Shown here one piece after another: positions 32,536 to 43,457 of a stretch of DNA of 64,000 bases. The notes under the pieces were generated by a model. The model was given only the letters and a program-made list of their open reading frames with translations. It did not search any database and was not told the DNA's origin. The position numbers and the translations under genes were made by a program. The stretch's first letter is position 1. Each line of letters starts with the position of its first letter. This DNA is from Sulfuritalea sp. Lineage in GTDB: Bacteria > Pseudomonadota > Gammaproteobacteria > Burkholderiales > Rhodocyclaceae. The stretch spans positions 868,001 to 932,000 of the forward strand of contig JADJVS010000016.1 of assembly GCA_016710465.1 (NCBI GenBank). Reading direction: 5' to 3'.

Positions 32536-33809
32536 ACAGCGCGATTTTTAGCCGGAGCCGGCTCGCGCTCTGGGGCGGCTGCCTGGCCCTGGCCTTCGCC
32601 CTGCCCCTGGTGCTGAAGAGCGGCTTCATCATCTCGCTGTTGTGCCAGATCGGCATCATGGCGGTGTTCTCACTGTCCTACAACATGCTGCTCGGCCAGA
32701 CTGGCCTGCTTTCCTTCGGCCACGCCGTGTATTACGGCCTCGGCGCCTTCGCCACGATGCACCTGCTCAATGCCATCGGCAAGGGCGGCGGACCGCTGAC
32801 CACCGCGCTGCTGCCTTTCGTCGGCGGCCTCGCCGGCCTCGCGGCCGGCATCGTGCTGGGCTATGTCACGACGCGCAAGGCGGGCACCACCTTCGCCATG
32901 ATCACGCTGGGCATCGGCGAAATGGTCGCCGCCTGCTCGCTGATGTTCCCCGGCATCTTCGGCGGCGAAGGCGGAGTTTCCGGCAACCGCGTGGTCGGCA
33001 AGGAAACCTTGCTCGGCTTCACCTGGGGCCCGCAGGTCGAGATGTACGGCCTGATCGTGCTCTGGGCATTCGCCTGCACCATCGCCATGTTCGCGCTGAC
33101 GCAGACGCCGCTGGGCCGCATGGCCAATGCCGTGCGCGACAACCCCGAGCGCGCCGAGTTCGTCGGCTATGACACCGAGCGCGTGCGCTTCCTGATGGTG
33201 ATCCTCTCCGGCTTTTTCGCCGGGGTTGCCGGTGGCCTCTCGGCGCTGAACTACGAGATCGTCACCGCCGAAACCCTGAACGCCCACACCTCCGGCGTCG
33301 TCCTGCTGATCGCCTTCGTCGGCGGCATCGGCTTTTTCTACGGCCCGATCATCGGCGCGATTCTCGTCACCGTGATGCAGATCGTGATCGGCGGCATGAC
33401 GCACGCGTGGCTGCTCTATTTCGGCCTCTTCTTCCTCTTCATGGTACTGGTGGCGCCGGGCGGCATCGCCAGCCTGATCGTGGTACAGCGTGCCCTGTGG
33501 CAGGCCGGACTGCTCGGCCGCATGCTGCCGCACTACGCGGCGACGGCGCTGCCGGTGCTGATCCTGCTGGCCGGCCTGGTCGGCCTGATCGAACTCGGCT
33601 ATGCCCTGCTTACGGGCGATGCAGGAGTCGGCGCTGGCGACACGGCGACCAAGGTGCTCGGCATGCAATTGCAGCTCGGTACGCCCGGCCCCTGGCTCAC
33701 GGCGCTCGCCGTCACCGGCATCGGCATTGTCCTCACGCGCTGGATCGGCGGTCGCCTGCGAAGTGAATGGAACGCCACGCTGGCCACGCTGCACGGAGAC
33801 AAGGCATGA
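32532..33809 (+). CDS. livM: Branched-chain-type ABC permease (LivM family)
   Basis: 425 residues, TTG start overlapping livH (TTGA). Family marks: IGIMAVFSLSYNMLLGQTGL, LSFGHAVYYGLGAFA, TTFAMITLGIGEM, GRMANAVRDNPERAEFVGYD and a channel region through GGIGFFYGPIIGAI. It is longer than most LivM proteins by a C-terminal part with two extra hydrophobic stretches (LPVLILLAGLVGLIELGYAL and LTALAVTGIGIVLTRWIGG). The stop overlaps the livG ATG. Confidence 0.94.
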   Translation: MNSAIFSRSRLALWGGCLALAFALPLVLKSGFIISLLCQIGIMAVFSLSYNMLLGQTGLLSFGHAVYYGLGAFATMHLLNAIGKGGGPLTTALLPFVGGLAGLAAGIVLGYVTTRKAGTTFAMITLGIGEMVAACSLMFPGIFGGEGGVSGNRVVGKETLLGFTWGPQVEMYGLIVLWAFACTIAMFALTQTPLGRMANAVRDNPERAEFVGYDTERVRFLMVILSGFFAGVAGGLSALNYEIVTAETLNAHTSGVVLLIAFVGGIGFFYGPIIGAILVTVMQIVIGGMTHAWLLYFGLFFLFMVLVAPGGIASLIVVQRALWQAGLLGRMLPHYAATALPVLILLAGLVGLIELGYALLTGDAGVGAGDTATKVLGMQLQLGTPGPWLTALAVTGIGIVLTRWIGGRLRSEWNATLATLHGDKA

Positions 33810-34576
33810 ACGTGCCGGCGATCCGCCTGCAGGGGCTGAAAAAGAATTTCGGCGCCAGCGAAATCATCCGCGGCGTCGACCTCGACATCCATCGCGGCGA
33901 GCGCCATGCCATCATCGGCCCCAACGGCGCCGGCAAGTCCACGCTGTTCCACCTGATCAGCGCGCGCCTGCCGATCACCTCGGGCACGATCGAACTCAAG
34001 GGCGAGGACGTGGTCGGGCTGAAGCCCTTCGAGATCAACCGCAAGGGGCTTTCGCGCAGCTTCCAGATCACCAACATCTTCCACAACCTCTCGGTATTCG
34101 AGAACCTGCGCTGCGCCGTACTCTGGTCGCTGGGCTACCGCTATTCCTTCTGGCGGCGCCTGGCCGGACTCAAGGATGCCCGCCTGCGCGCCGAGGCGGT
34201 GATGGAGGACATCGGGCTGACCAAGCGCCGCGACACGCCGGCCGGCATCCTCTCCTACGCCGAGCAGCGCGCGCTGGAAATCGGCATCACCATCGCCAGC
34301 GGCGCCGACGTGATCCTGCTTGACGAACCCACCGCCGGCATGAGCAATACCGAAACCGAGGAGGCGGTGGCCCTGATCCGCCGCGTCACCGAGGGCAAGA
34401 CCCTGGTCATGGTCGAGCACGACATGGGCGTGGTGTTCGGCCTGGCCGACCGCATTTCCGTACTGGTCTATGGCCAGATCATCGCCACCGACGCGCCGGC
34501 CGCGATCCGCTGCAACGCCGCCGTGCAGGAAGCCTATCTCGGCACCAGCCTGCACTCGGGGAATGATCATGAATGA
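33806..34576 (+). CDS. livG: Branched-chain-type ABC ATPase (LivG family)
   Basis: 256 residues from the ATG at 33806 (ATGA overlap with livM). Walker A GPNGAGKST, signature-region LSYAEQRALEIG (typical of LivG, where the LSGGQ is degenerate) and Walker B ILLDEPTAGMS. The LivG-type insert SFQITNIFHNLSVFENLRCA is present. Pairs with LivF. The ATG of livF lies inside its last codons. Confidence 0.95.
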   Translation: MNVPAIRLQGLKKNFGASEIIRGVDLDIHRGERHAIIGPNGAGKSTLFHLISARLPITSGTIELKGEDVVGLKPFEINRKGLSRSFQITNIFHNLSVFENLRCAVLWSLGYRYSFWRRLAGLKDARLRAEAVMEDIGLTKRRDTPAGILSYAEQRALEIGITIASGADVILLDEPTAGMSNTETEEAVALIRRVTEGKTLVMVEHDMGVVFGLADRISVLVYGQIIATDAPAAIRCNAAVQEAYLGTSLHSGNDHE

Positions 34577-35300
34577 GGCCGTGAGCACGCCGATGCTGCA
34601 AATCGCCGACCTGCACGGCTATTACGGCAAGAGCCACGTGTTGCACGGCGTAAACCTCCACGTCAATCCCGGCGAGATCGTCTGCCTGCTGGGTCGCAAC
34701 GGCGTCGGCCGTTCGACCACGGCCAAGGCGGTGATGGGCCAGGTATTGGCCAAGGGCAGCGTGCGCTTCAAGGGCCGCGAGATCCTCGGCATGAAGGCCT
34801 ACGAGATTGCGCGCCTCGGCATCGGCCTGGTGCCGGAAAACCGCGACATCTTCCCCGATCTGACGGTGCGCCAGAACCTGATGCTGGGCATCAAGGACCC
34901 GCGCGCGCAGTTGCGTGGCGAGTGCCGCTGGAACATCGACGACATGTATGCCCTGTTCCCGCGCCTCAAGGAGCGCGACGGCACGCCGGGCGGCGTGCTT
35001 TCCGGCGGCGAGCAGCAGATGCTGACTTTGTGCCGCACGCTGATGGGCGACCCGGACTTCGTCATGATCGACGAGCCGACCGAAGGACTGGCGCCGAAGA
35101 TCGTCGAACTGGTCGGCGAGTTCCTCCAGGAGGTGAAGAAGCGCGGCGTCTCCATCCTGCTCATCGAACAGAAGCTGGCCATAGCGCTCGACATTTCCGA
35201 GCGCCTCTACCTCATGGGCCATGGCCGCATCGTCTTCGAAGGCACGCCGGCCGACCTCAAGAACAACGCCGCCATCCGCAAGGAATGGCTGGAAGTATGA
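34563..35300 (+). CDS. livF: Branched-chain-type ABC ATPase (LivF family) with Arg in Walker A
   Basis: 245 residues; ATG at 34563 overlapping livG by 14 bp, with another in-frame ATG two codons later. Fold and motifs fit LivF: QIADLHGYYGKSHVLHGVNL, LVPENRDIFPDLTVRQNLML, signature LSGGEQQM and Walker B FVMIDEPTEGLAPK. Walker A reads GRNGVGRST (44-52), so the nucleotide-binding Lys is replaced by Arg50. Other motifs look intact, and LivG keeps its Lys, so the pair may act with one weakened site. Confidence 0.94.
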   Translation: MIMNEAVSTPMLQIADLHGYYGKSHVLHGVNLHVNPGEIVCLLGRNGVGRSTTAKAVMGQVLAKGSVRFKGREILGMKAYEIARLGIGLVPENRDIFPDLTVRQNLMLGIKDPRAQLRGECRWNIDDMYALFPRLKERDGTPGGVLSGGEQQMLTLCRTLMGDPDFVMIDEPTEGLAPKIVELVGEFLQEVKKRGVSILLIEQKLAIALDISERLYLMGHGRIVFEGTPADLKNNAAIRKEWLEV

Positions 35301-35305
35301 AAGGC

Positions 35306-35383
35306 GGGAAGAGGGAAGAGAGAAGGGAGAAGGGTGTAAAGCGCACCGTCTTTACCCTTCTCTCTTCCCCCTTCTCCCTTCCC
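35306..35383. repeat. Purine/pyrimidine inverted repeat between livF and the FadJ-like gene
   Basis: A GGGAAGAG-rich purine arm (35306-35341) faces a complementary CTTTACCC/CTCTTCCC pyrimidine arm (35350-35383) around a short loop CGCACCGT. A related pyrimidine tract lies at 20873-20930 beside the yejF start. It could form a long hairpin in the operon mRNA. Confidence 0.6.
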
Positions 35384-35406
35384 GTATCCACCGCCAAGGA
35401 GCAAAA

Positions 35407-37491
<2,085 letters not shown>

Positions 37492-37516
37492 GCGCTGACA
37501 TGATCAGAACCCAAAA

Positions 37517-37606
37517 CCCCCCCCCCCGCCCCACGGGGGGGGGGGGGGGCGGGGAGGGGGCGCGCGCGAGGGGGGGGGGGGGGGGGGGGGGGGAGGCCCC
37601 CGGGGG
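37517..37606. repeat. Homopolymer tract (C11, G15, G24) in the FadJ-thiolase gap
   Basis: Runs of 11 C (37517-37527), 15 G (37535-37549) and 24 G (37570-37593), broken by short GC-rich pieces, fill most of the 140-bp gap. Nothing similar occurs elsewhere in the window. It looks like polymerase slippage or a two-colour-sequencing poly-G artefact; if real it would be a G-quadruplex-forming, length-variable leader for the thiolase gene. Confidence 0.85.
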
Positions 37607-37631
37607 AAATAACTGAATTCTGGAGAACCCC

Positions 37632-38810
37632 ATGACTGATGCCGTTATCGTATCCACCGCCCGCACCGGACTCGCCAAGTCTTGGAAGGGGGCCTTCAAC
37701 ATGACCCACGGCGCCACCCTCGGTGGCCACTCGGTCAAGCACGCCGTGGCCCGCGCCAAGCTCGACCCGGCCGAGGTCGAGGACGTCCTGATGGGCTGCG
37801 CCACGCCGGAAGGCGCCTGCGGCAGCAACATCGCGCGCCAGATCGCCCTGGCCGCCGGCCTGCCGGTCACCGTGCCCGGCGCCACTGTGAACCGCTTCTG
37901 CTCATCGGGCCTGCAGACCATCGCCATGGCCGCGCAGCGCATCATCGCCGGCGAAGGTGACATCTTCGTCGCCGGCGGTGTCGAAAGCATTTCCTGCGTG
38001 CAGCAGGAAGCCAACCGCCACATGATCACCGACCCGGCATTGCTGAAGATGAAGCCGGAGATCTACTGGAACATGCTGCAGACCGCCGAACAGGTCGCCA
38101 AGCGCTACAAGCTCGACAAGGCGCGCATGGACGAGTACGGCGTGCGTAGCCAGCTCAACGCCGCCGCCGCCGCTGCCGCCGGCAAGTTCAACGACGAGAT
38201 CGTGCCGATGACGGTCACCATGGGCGTCGCCGACAAGGCCACCGGCCAGTTGCTGACCAGGCAGGTGACCATCGCCGCCGACGAAGGCATCCGCCCCGAC
38301 ACCACGCTCGAAGGCGTGGCCAAGATCCGCTCGGCAATGCCCGGCGGCGTCATCACCGCCGGCAATGCCAGCCAGTTTTCCGATGGTTCCTCGGCCTCGG
38401 TGGTAATGAACGCAAAGCTCGCCGAACAGAAGGGCTTGAACCCGCTCGGCATCTTCCGCGGCTTTGCCGTGGCCGGCTGCGAGCCCGACGAGATGGGCAT
38501 CGGCCCGGTCTTCGCCGTGCCCAAGCTGCTGAAGAAGGCCGGGCTGACGGTGGCCGACATCGGCCTCTGGGAACTCAACGAAGCCTTCGCCGTGCAGGTG
38601 CTGTACTGCGCCGACACCCTGGGCATCCCGATGGACAAGCTCAACGTCAACGGCGGCGCCATCGCCGTCGGCCATCCCTATGGGGTTTCCGGCGCGCGCC
38701 TGGTCGGCCATGCGCTGATCGAGGGCAAGCGGCGCGGCGCGAAGTTCGTCGTGGTGACGATGTGCATCGGCGGCGGCCAGGGTGCCGCCGGCCTGTTCGA
38801 AGTCTGTTGA
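37632..38810 (+). CDS. Acetyl-CoA acyltransferase (thiolase)
   Basis: 392 residues; ATG 37632, with GGAG in TGGAGAACCCC. Catalytic Cys in NRFCSSGLQTIAMAAQ, NEAFAVQ, GGAIAVGHPYGVSGARL and the second Cys in CIGGGQGAAGLFE are all present. The insert with VQQEANRHMITDPALLKMKP is like long-chain or 3-ketoacyl thiolases rather than short acetoacetyl thiolases. Cleaves the 3-ketoacyl-CoA made by the upstream enzyme. The SDR gene follows by 11 bp. Confidence 0.94.
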   Translation: MTDAVIVSTARTGLAKSWKGAFNMTHGATLGGHSVKHAVARAKLDPAEVEDVLMGCATPEGACGSNIARQIALAAGLPVTVPGATVNRFCSSGLQTIAMAAQRIIAGEGDIFVAGGVESISCVQQEANRHMITDPALLKMKPEIYWNMLQTAEQVAKRYKLDKARMDEYGVRSQLNAAAAAAAGKFNDEIVPMTVTMGVADKATGQLLTRQVTIAADEGIRPDTTLEGVAKIRSAMPGGVITAGNASQFSDGSSASVVMNAKLAEQKGLNPLGIFRGFAVAGCEPDEMGIGPVFAVPKLLKKAGLTVADIGLWELNEAFAVQVLYCADTLGIPMDKLNVNGGAIAVGHPYGVSGARLVGHALIEGKRRGAKFVVVTMCIGGGQGAAGLFEVC

Positions 38811-38821
38811 AAGGAAGCACC

Positions 38822-39595
38822 ATGGGAGTGAAACAACTTTTTGACCTGAGCGGCAAGGTCGCTCTGATCACCGGCGGTTCGCGCGGCCTGGGCCTGCAGA
38901 TGGCCGAGGCGCTGGGCGAGATGGGGGCCAAGCTCGCCATCACCGCGCGCAAGGCCGACGAACTGGCGGAAGCCAAGGCGCATCTCGAAGCGCAGGGCGT
39001 CGAGGTGCTGACCGTGGTCAATGACCTCTCCAGGTTTGACCAGATCCCCGGCCTGGTCGATACCGTGGTCAAGCACCACGGCAAAATCGACATCCTGGTG
39101 AACAACGCCGGCGCCACCTGGGGCGCGCCGGCCGAGGACTATCCGCCGGAAGCCTGGATGAAGGTGATCAACCTCAACGTCAATGGCATGTTCTTCCTGA
39201 CCCAGGCGGTGGGCAAACGCTGTTTCATCCCGCAGAAGTCGGGGCGCGTCATCGTCACCGCGTCGATCGCCGGCCTGCGCGGCAACCCGCCGGACATGCA
39301 GACCATCGCCTACAACACCAGCAAGGGCGCCGACGTCAATTTCGTGCGCACCCTGGCCGCCGAATGGGGCAAGCACAACATCAACGTCAACGCCATCTGC
39401 CCCGGCTTCTTTCCCTCGAAAATGGCCAGCGGCATCATGGAAAAGCTCGGCGACCGGATCATCGACGGCACCGCCCTGCGTCGCGTCGGCGGCCCCGAGG
39501 ACCTCAAGGGCCTGATCGTGCTGCTCGCCTCCGAGGCCGGCCGCCACATCACCGGCCAGGCCATCGCCGTGGACGGCGGCAGCAGCAGTTTCTAG
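38822..39595 (+). CDS. Short-chain dehydrogenase/reductase
   Basis: 257 residues with AAAGGAAG upstream. Classical SDR: TGGSRGLG cofactor loop near residue 18, NNAGATWG near 95, catalytic Ser in TASIAG, and YNTSKGADVNFVR as the YxxxK motif, ending with GQAIAVDGGSSSF. Charge after the second strand (AITARKADE) suggests NADP(H). Similar SDRs accompany the acyl-CoA kinase/ACAD11-type genes in the levulinate operon of Pseudomonas, where one interconverts keto and hydroxy acyl-CoA; that role is inferred here. Confidence 0.92.
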   Translation: MGVKQLFDLSGKVALITGGSRGLGLQMAEALGEMGAKLAITARKADELAEAKAHLEAQGVEVLTVVNDLSRFDQIPGLVDTVVKHHGKIDILVNNAGATWGAPAEDYPPEAWMKVINLNVNGMFFLTQAVGKRCFIPQKSGRVIVTASIAGLRGNPPDMQTIAYNTSKGADVNFVRTLAAEWGKHNINVNAICPGFFPSKMASGIMEKLGDRIIDGTALRRVGGPEDLKGLIVLLASEAGRHITGQAIAVDGGSSSF

Positions 39596-39604
39596 GCACT
39601 GTCC

Positions 39605-40006
39605 ATGAGCGAAGCCGCCGATTTCTTCGGCCTCTCGGTGCCTTTCCTCAAGCATCTCGGCGTCAAGGCCGAGATGGCCGAGGGCGGCCGCTCGCGCATC
39701 TCGCTGGAGTTGCGCCCCGAGTTGCTCAACAGCTTCGAGGTTTCGCACGGCGGCGTGATCATGACCCTGCTCGACGTGGCCATGGCGGTCGCCGCGCGCG
39801 GCCAGCAGAAGCACCCGGCCGGCGTGATGACCGTGGACATGTCGCTCAACTTCCTGCGCGCCGGCAAGGGCCGCATCGTCGCCGAGGGCAAGGTGCTGCG
39901 CGGCGGCCGCTCGCTCTATTTTTGCGAAGGCGAGGCCTTCGACGCCAGCGGCGAGTTGATCGCCAAGTCGCTGGGCACCTTCAAGCTGCGCCGCCTCGAA
40001 GCATGA
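39605..40006 (+). CDS. Hotdog-fold thioesterase (PaaI family)
   Basis: 133 residues, 9 bp after the SDR. PaaI-type hotdog marks: LLNSFEVSHGGVIMTLLDVA, with the catalytic Asp region in GGVIMTLLDVAMAVAAR, then DMSLNFLRAGKGRIVAEGKV and RSLYFCEGEAFDASGELIAK. Hydrolyses acyl-CoA thioesters, often freeing CoA from dead-end products. Probably a proofreading or overflow enzyme of the pathway. Confidence 0.9.
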   Translation: MSEAADFFGLSVPFLKHLGVKAEMAEGGRSRISLELRPELLNSFEVSHGGVIMTLLDVAMAVAARGQQKHPAGVMTVDMSLNFLRAGKGRIVAEGKVLRGGRSLYFCEGEAFDASGELIAKSLGTFKLRRLEA

Positions 40007-40010
40007 ATTC

Positions 40011-40075
40011 TGAATCGCCGTCACCTGCCCGCGAAGCGGAATCCCAGGTGCGCAAAGCGAACCAGCGCCGACTTT
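40011..40075 (-). repeat. Dispersed repeat, split intergenic copy
   Basis: The two halves TGAATCGCCGTCACC (40011-40025) and CCAGCGCCGACTTT (40062-40075) are separated by 36 bp, as if other DNA had entered the unit. Lies between the thioesterase and reductase genes. Confidence 0.55.
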
Positions 40076-40103
40076 CGACCCCGGCATCACCAAGGAAAAC
40101 ACC

Positions 40104-41099
40104 ATGGAAAAGAACCAGCGCATCGTCCTCGCCAGCCGCCCCGCGGCCTGGGTCGAGGAAAGCAACTTCCGCTTCGAGGAAAGCGACATCCCGCAGCCCG
40201 GCGACAACCAGGTCCTGGTGAAGAACCACTGGCTCTCGCTCGACCCCTACATGCGCGGTCGCATGTCGGACGTCAAGTCCTATGCCACCCCAGTGCAGAT
40301 CGGCGAGGTCATGGTCGGCGGCTGCGCCGGCGAAGTAGTGAGTTCGAAGCATCCGAAATTCGCCCCCGGCGACAAGGTGGTCGGCGCGCTGGGCTGGCAG
40401 CTCTATGGCGTCGCCGACGGCAACGCGCTGCAGAAGGTCGACGCTTCGATCATCCCGCTCTCCGCCTACCTCGGCCCCGTCGGCATGCCCGGTGTCACCG
40501 CCTGGGTCGGCCTCAACGACATCTGCGCACCGAAGGCCGGCGAAACGGTGGTGGTCACGGCGGCGTCGGGTGCGGTCGGCAGCGTCGTCGGCCAACTGGC
40601 CAAGCAGAAGGGCGCGCGCGCCGTGGGCATCGCCGGCGGCGCCGAAAAATGCCGCTACGTGGTCGAGGAACTCGGCTTTGACGCCTGCATCGACTACAAG
40701 GCGGGCAATCTGCGCGGCGACCTCAAGACGGCGACGCCCAAGGGCATCGACTGCCTGTTCGAGAACGTCGGCGGCGAAATCTTCGACACCCTGCTCGGGC
40801 GCATGAACCCCTTCGCCCGCATCGCCGTCTGCGGCCTCATCGCGCAATACAACTCCGCCCCCTACCCGATGCAGAACATCGGCTCGGTGCTGATCAACCG
40901 CATCAGGATGCAGGGCTTCATCGTCTCGGATGACCTGAGCCGCTGGCCGCCGGCGCTGAAGGAACTCGGCATGCTGGTCGCCACCGGCAAGCTCAAATAC
41001 CGCGAAACCGTGGCCGAAGGGCTGGCTGCGGCGCCCGCGGCCTTCATCAGCCTGTTGAAGGGCGGCAACTTCGGCAAGCAACTGGTGAAGCTGATCTGA
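40104..41099 (+). CDS. Zinc-less MDR-family NADPH-dependent enone reductase (PTGR/CurA-like)
   Basis: 331 residues. The N-terminal VLVKNHWLSLDPYMRGRM is the signature of the prostaglandin reductase / CurA / leukotriene-B4-dehydrogenase branch. Pocket residues follow in LGPVGMPGVTAWVGL, and the NADPH loop AASGAVGSVVGQLAKQKGAR is clear; no structural zinc cysteines. These enzymes reduce the double bond of alpha,beta-unsaturated ketones and aldehydes. In this operon it may saturate a 4-oxo-2-enoyl or similar intermediate. Two bp before the kinase gene. Confidence 0.92.
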   Translation: MEKNQRIVLASRPAAWVEESNFRFEESDIPQPGDNQVLVKNHWLSLDPYMRGRMSDVKSYATPVQIGEVMVGGCAGEVVSSKHPKFAPGDKVVGALGWQLYGVADGNALQKVDASIIPLSAYLGPVGMPGVTAWVGLNDICAPKAGETVVVTAASGAVGSVVGQLAKQKGARAVGIAGGAEKCRYVVEELGFDACIDYKAGNLRGDLKTATPKGIDCLFENVGGEIFDTLLGRMNPFARIAVCGLIAQYNSAPYPMQNIGSVLINRIRMQGFIVSDDLSRWPPALKELGMLVATGKLKYRETVAEGLAAAPAAFISLLKGGNFGKQLVKLI

Positions 41100-41101
41100 C
41101 A

Positions 41102-42178
41102 ATGAGCAACGCACACACGGGCACCCGCCCGATCACCGAAAAGGACGGCCTCGATACCGTCCGTCTCGCGGCGTGGATGAAAGCCCACGTTGAGGGCTTT
41201 TCCGGCGACCTGCAGGTCGATAAATTCAAGGGCGGCCAATCCAACCCGACCTTCATGCTCAGTGCCGGCGGGCGCAAGTACGTGATGCGCAGGAAACCCC
41301 CGGGCAAGCTGCTGCCGAGCGCCCATGCCGTCGACCGCGAATACAAGGTGATCTCGGCGCTGGCCGGCAGCGACGTGCCGGTAGCGAAGACCTGGGCACT
41401 GTGCACCGACGACAGCGTCATCGGCACCATGTTCTACATCATGGATTGCGTCGACGGCCGCATCATGTGGGACCCTTCCCTGCCCGGCATGAGCCCGGTG
41501 GAGCGCGCGGCGATCTTCGACGAGATGAACCGCGTCATCGCCGCCCTGCACAGCGTCGACTACGCCGCCGTGGGGCTGGCCGACTACGGCAAGCCCGGCA
41601 GCTACTTCGCGCGCCAGATCGATCGCTGGAGCAAGCAATACCGCGCGTCCCTATTGGTGACTGGCGAGAAGATCGAGGCCATGGACAAGCTGATCGAGTG
41701 GCTGCCGCGGAACATCCCGGCCGGCGACGAAACCCGCATCGTGCATGGCGACTTCCGCCTCGACAACACGGTGTTCCACCCCACCGAACCGCGCATGCTG
41801 GCGGTGCTCGACTGGGAGCTTTCTACCCTCGGCCACCCGCTGGCCGACTTCGCCTACCACTGCATGACCTGGCGACTCTCGCCGGGACAATTCCGCGGCC
41901 TGGCCGGCAACGACCTCCCCACGCTCGGCATTCCCACGGAAGCCGAGTACGTCGCCGCCTATTGCAGGCGCACCGGCCGCGCACCGATTCCGCCGCGCGA
42001 CTGGGAGTTCTGCATGGCCTTCAACATGTTCCGCCTCGCCGGCATCCTGCAGGGCATCATGGCCCGCGCGTTGCAAGGCAACGCCTCCAGCGCGGAGGCC
42101 ATCGAAACCGGCAAGCGCACCCGCCCGCTCGCCGAAGAAGCCTGGCGCCAGGTCGAGCGCCTGCTCGCCGAACACTGA
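41102..42178 (+). CDS. APH-fold acyl-CoA kinase, ACAD10/11 N-domain type
   Basis: 358 residues. Kinase marks: FKGGQSNPTF near 42-51, YVMRRKPPGKLLPSAHAVDR (60-79, ATP lysine region), Brenner motif HGDFRLDN (215-222) and metal-binding DWELSTLGHPLADFAYH from 237. This is not the antibiotic-resistance branch; the wording matches the phosphotransferase half of ACAD10/ACAD11 and the LvaA class, which phosphorylate the 4-hydroxyl of 4-hydroxyacyl-CoA. It is followed 23 bp later by the matching ACAD gene, so the pair is a split version of the animal fusion protein. Confidence 0.88.
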   Translation: MSNAHTGTRPITEKDGLDTVRLAAWMKAHVEGFSGDLQVDKFKGGQSNPTFMLSAGGRKYVMRRKPPGKLLPSAHAVDREYKVISALAGSDVPVAKTWALCTDDSVIGTMFYIMDCVDGRIMWDPSLPGMSPVERAAIFDEMNRVIAALHSVDYAAVGLADYGKPGSYFARQIDRWSKQYRASLLVTGEKIEAMDKLIEWLPRNIPAGDETRIVHGDFRLDNTVFHPTEPRMLAVLDWELSTLGHPLADFAYHCMTWRLSPGQFRGLAGNDLPTLGIPTEAEYVAAYCRRTGRAPIPPRDWEFCMAFNMFRLAGILQGIMARALQGNASSAEAIETGKRTRPLAEEAWRQVERLLAEH

Positions 42179-42201
42179 ATTTTTCGAGAAAAGGAAACAC
42201 C

Positions 42202-43440
<1,239 letters not shown>

Positions 43441-43457
43441 CCGCGCAAGGAAACGAT

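Noticed and set aside
31573..34588. Long minus-strand frames opposite livH, livM and livG
   Set aside because: They mirror conserved ABC transporter genes in a high-GC genome and have His/Asp/Gln-rich non-globular composition.
37517..37606. Phase-variable promoter as the primary explanation for the poly-G tract
   Set aside because: The tract is intergenic within an operon and has the look of a sequencing artefact; variation cannot be judged from one sequence.
41102..42178. Aminoglycoside resistance kinase
   Set aside because: The APH fold is shared, but the GGQSNPTF and PPGKLLPSAHAV segments and the adjacent ACAD gene place it with acyl-CoA kinases.
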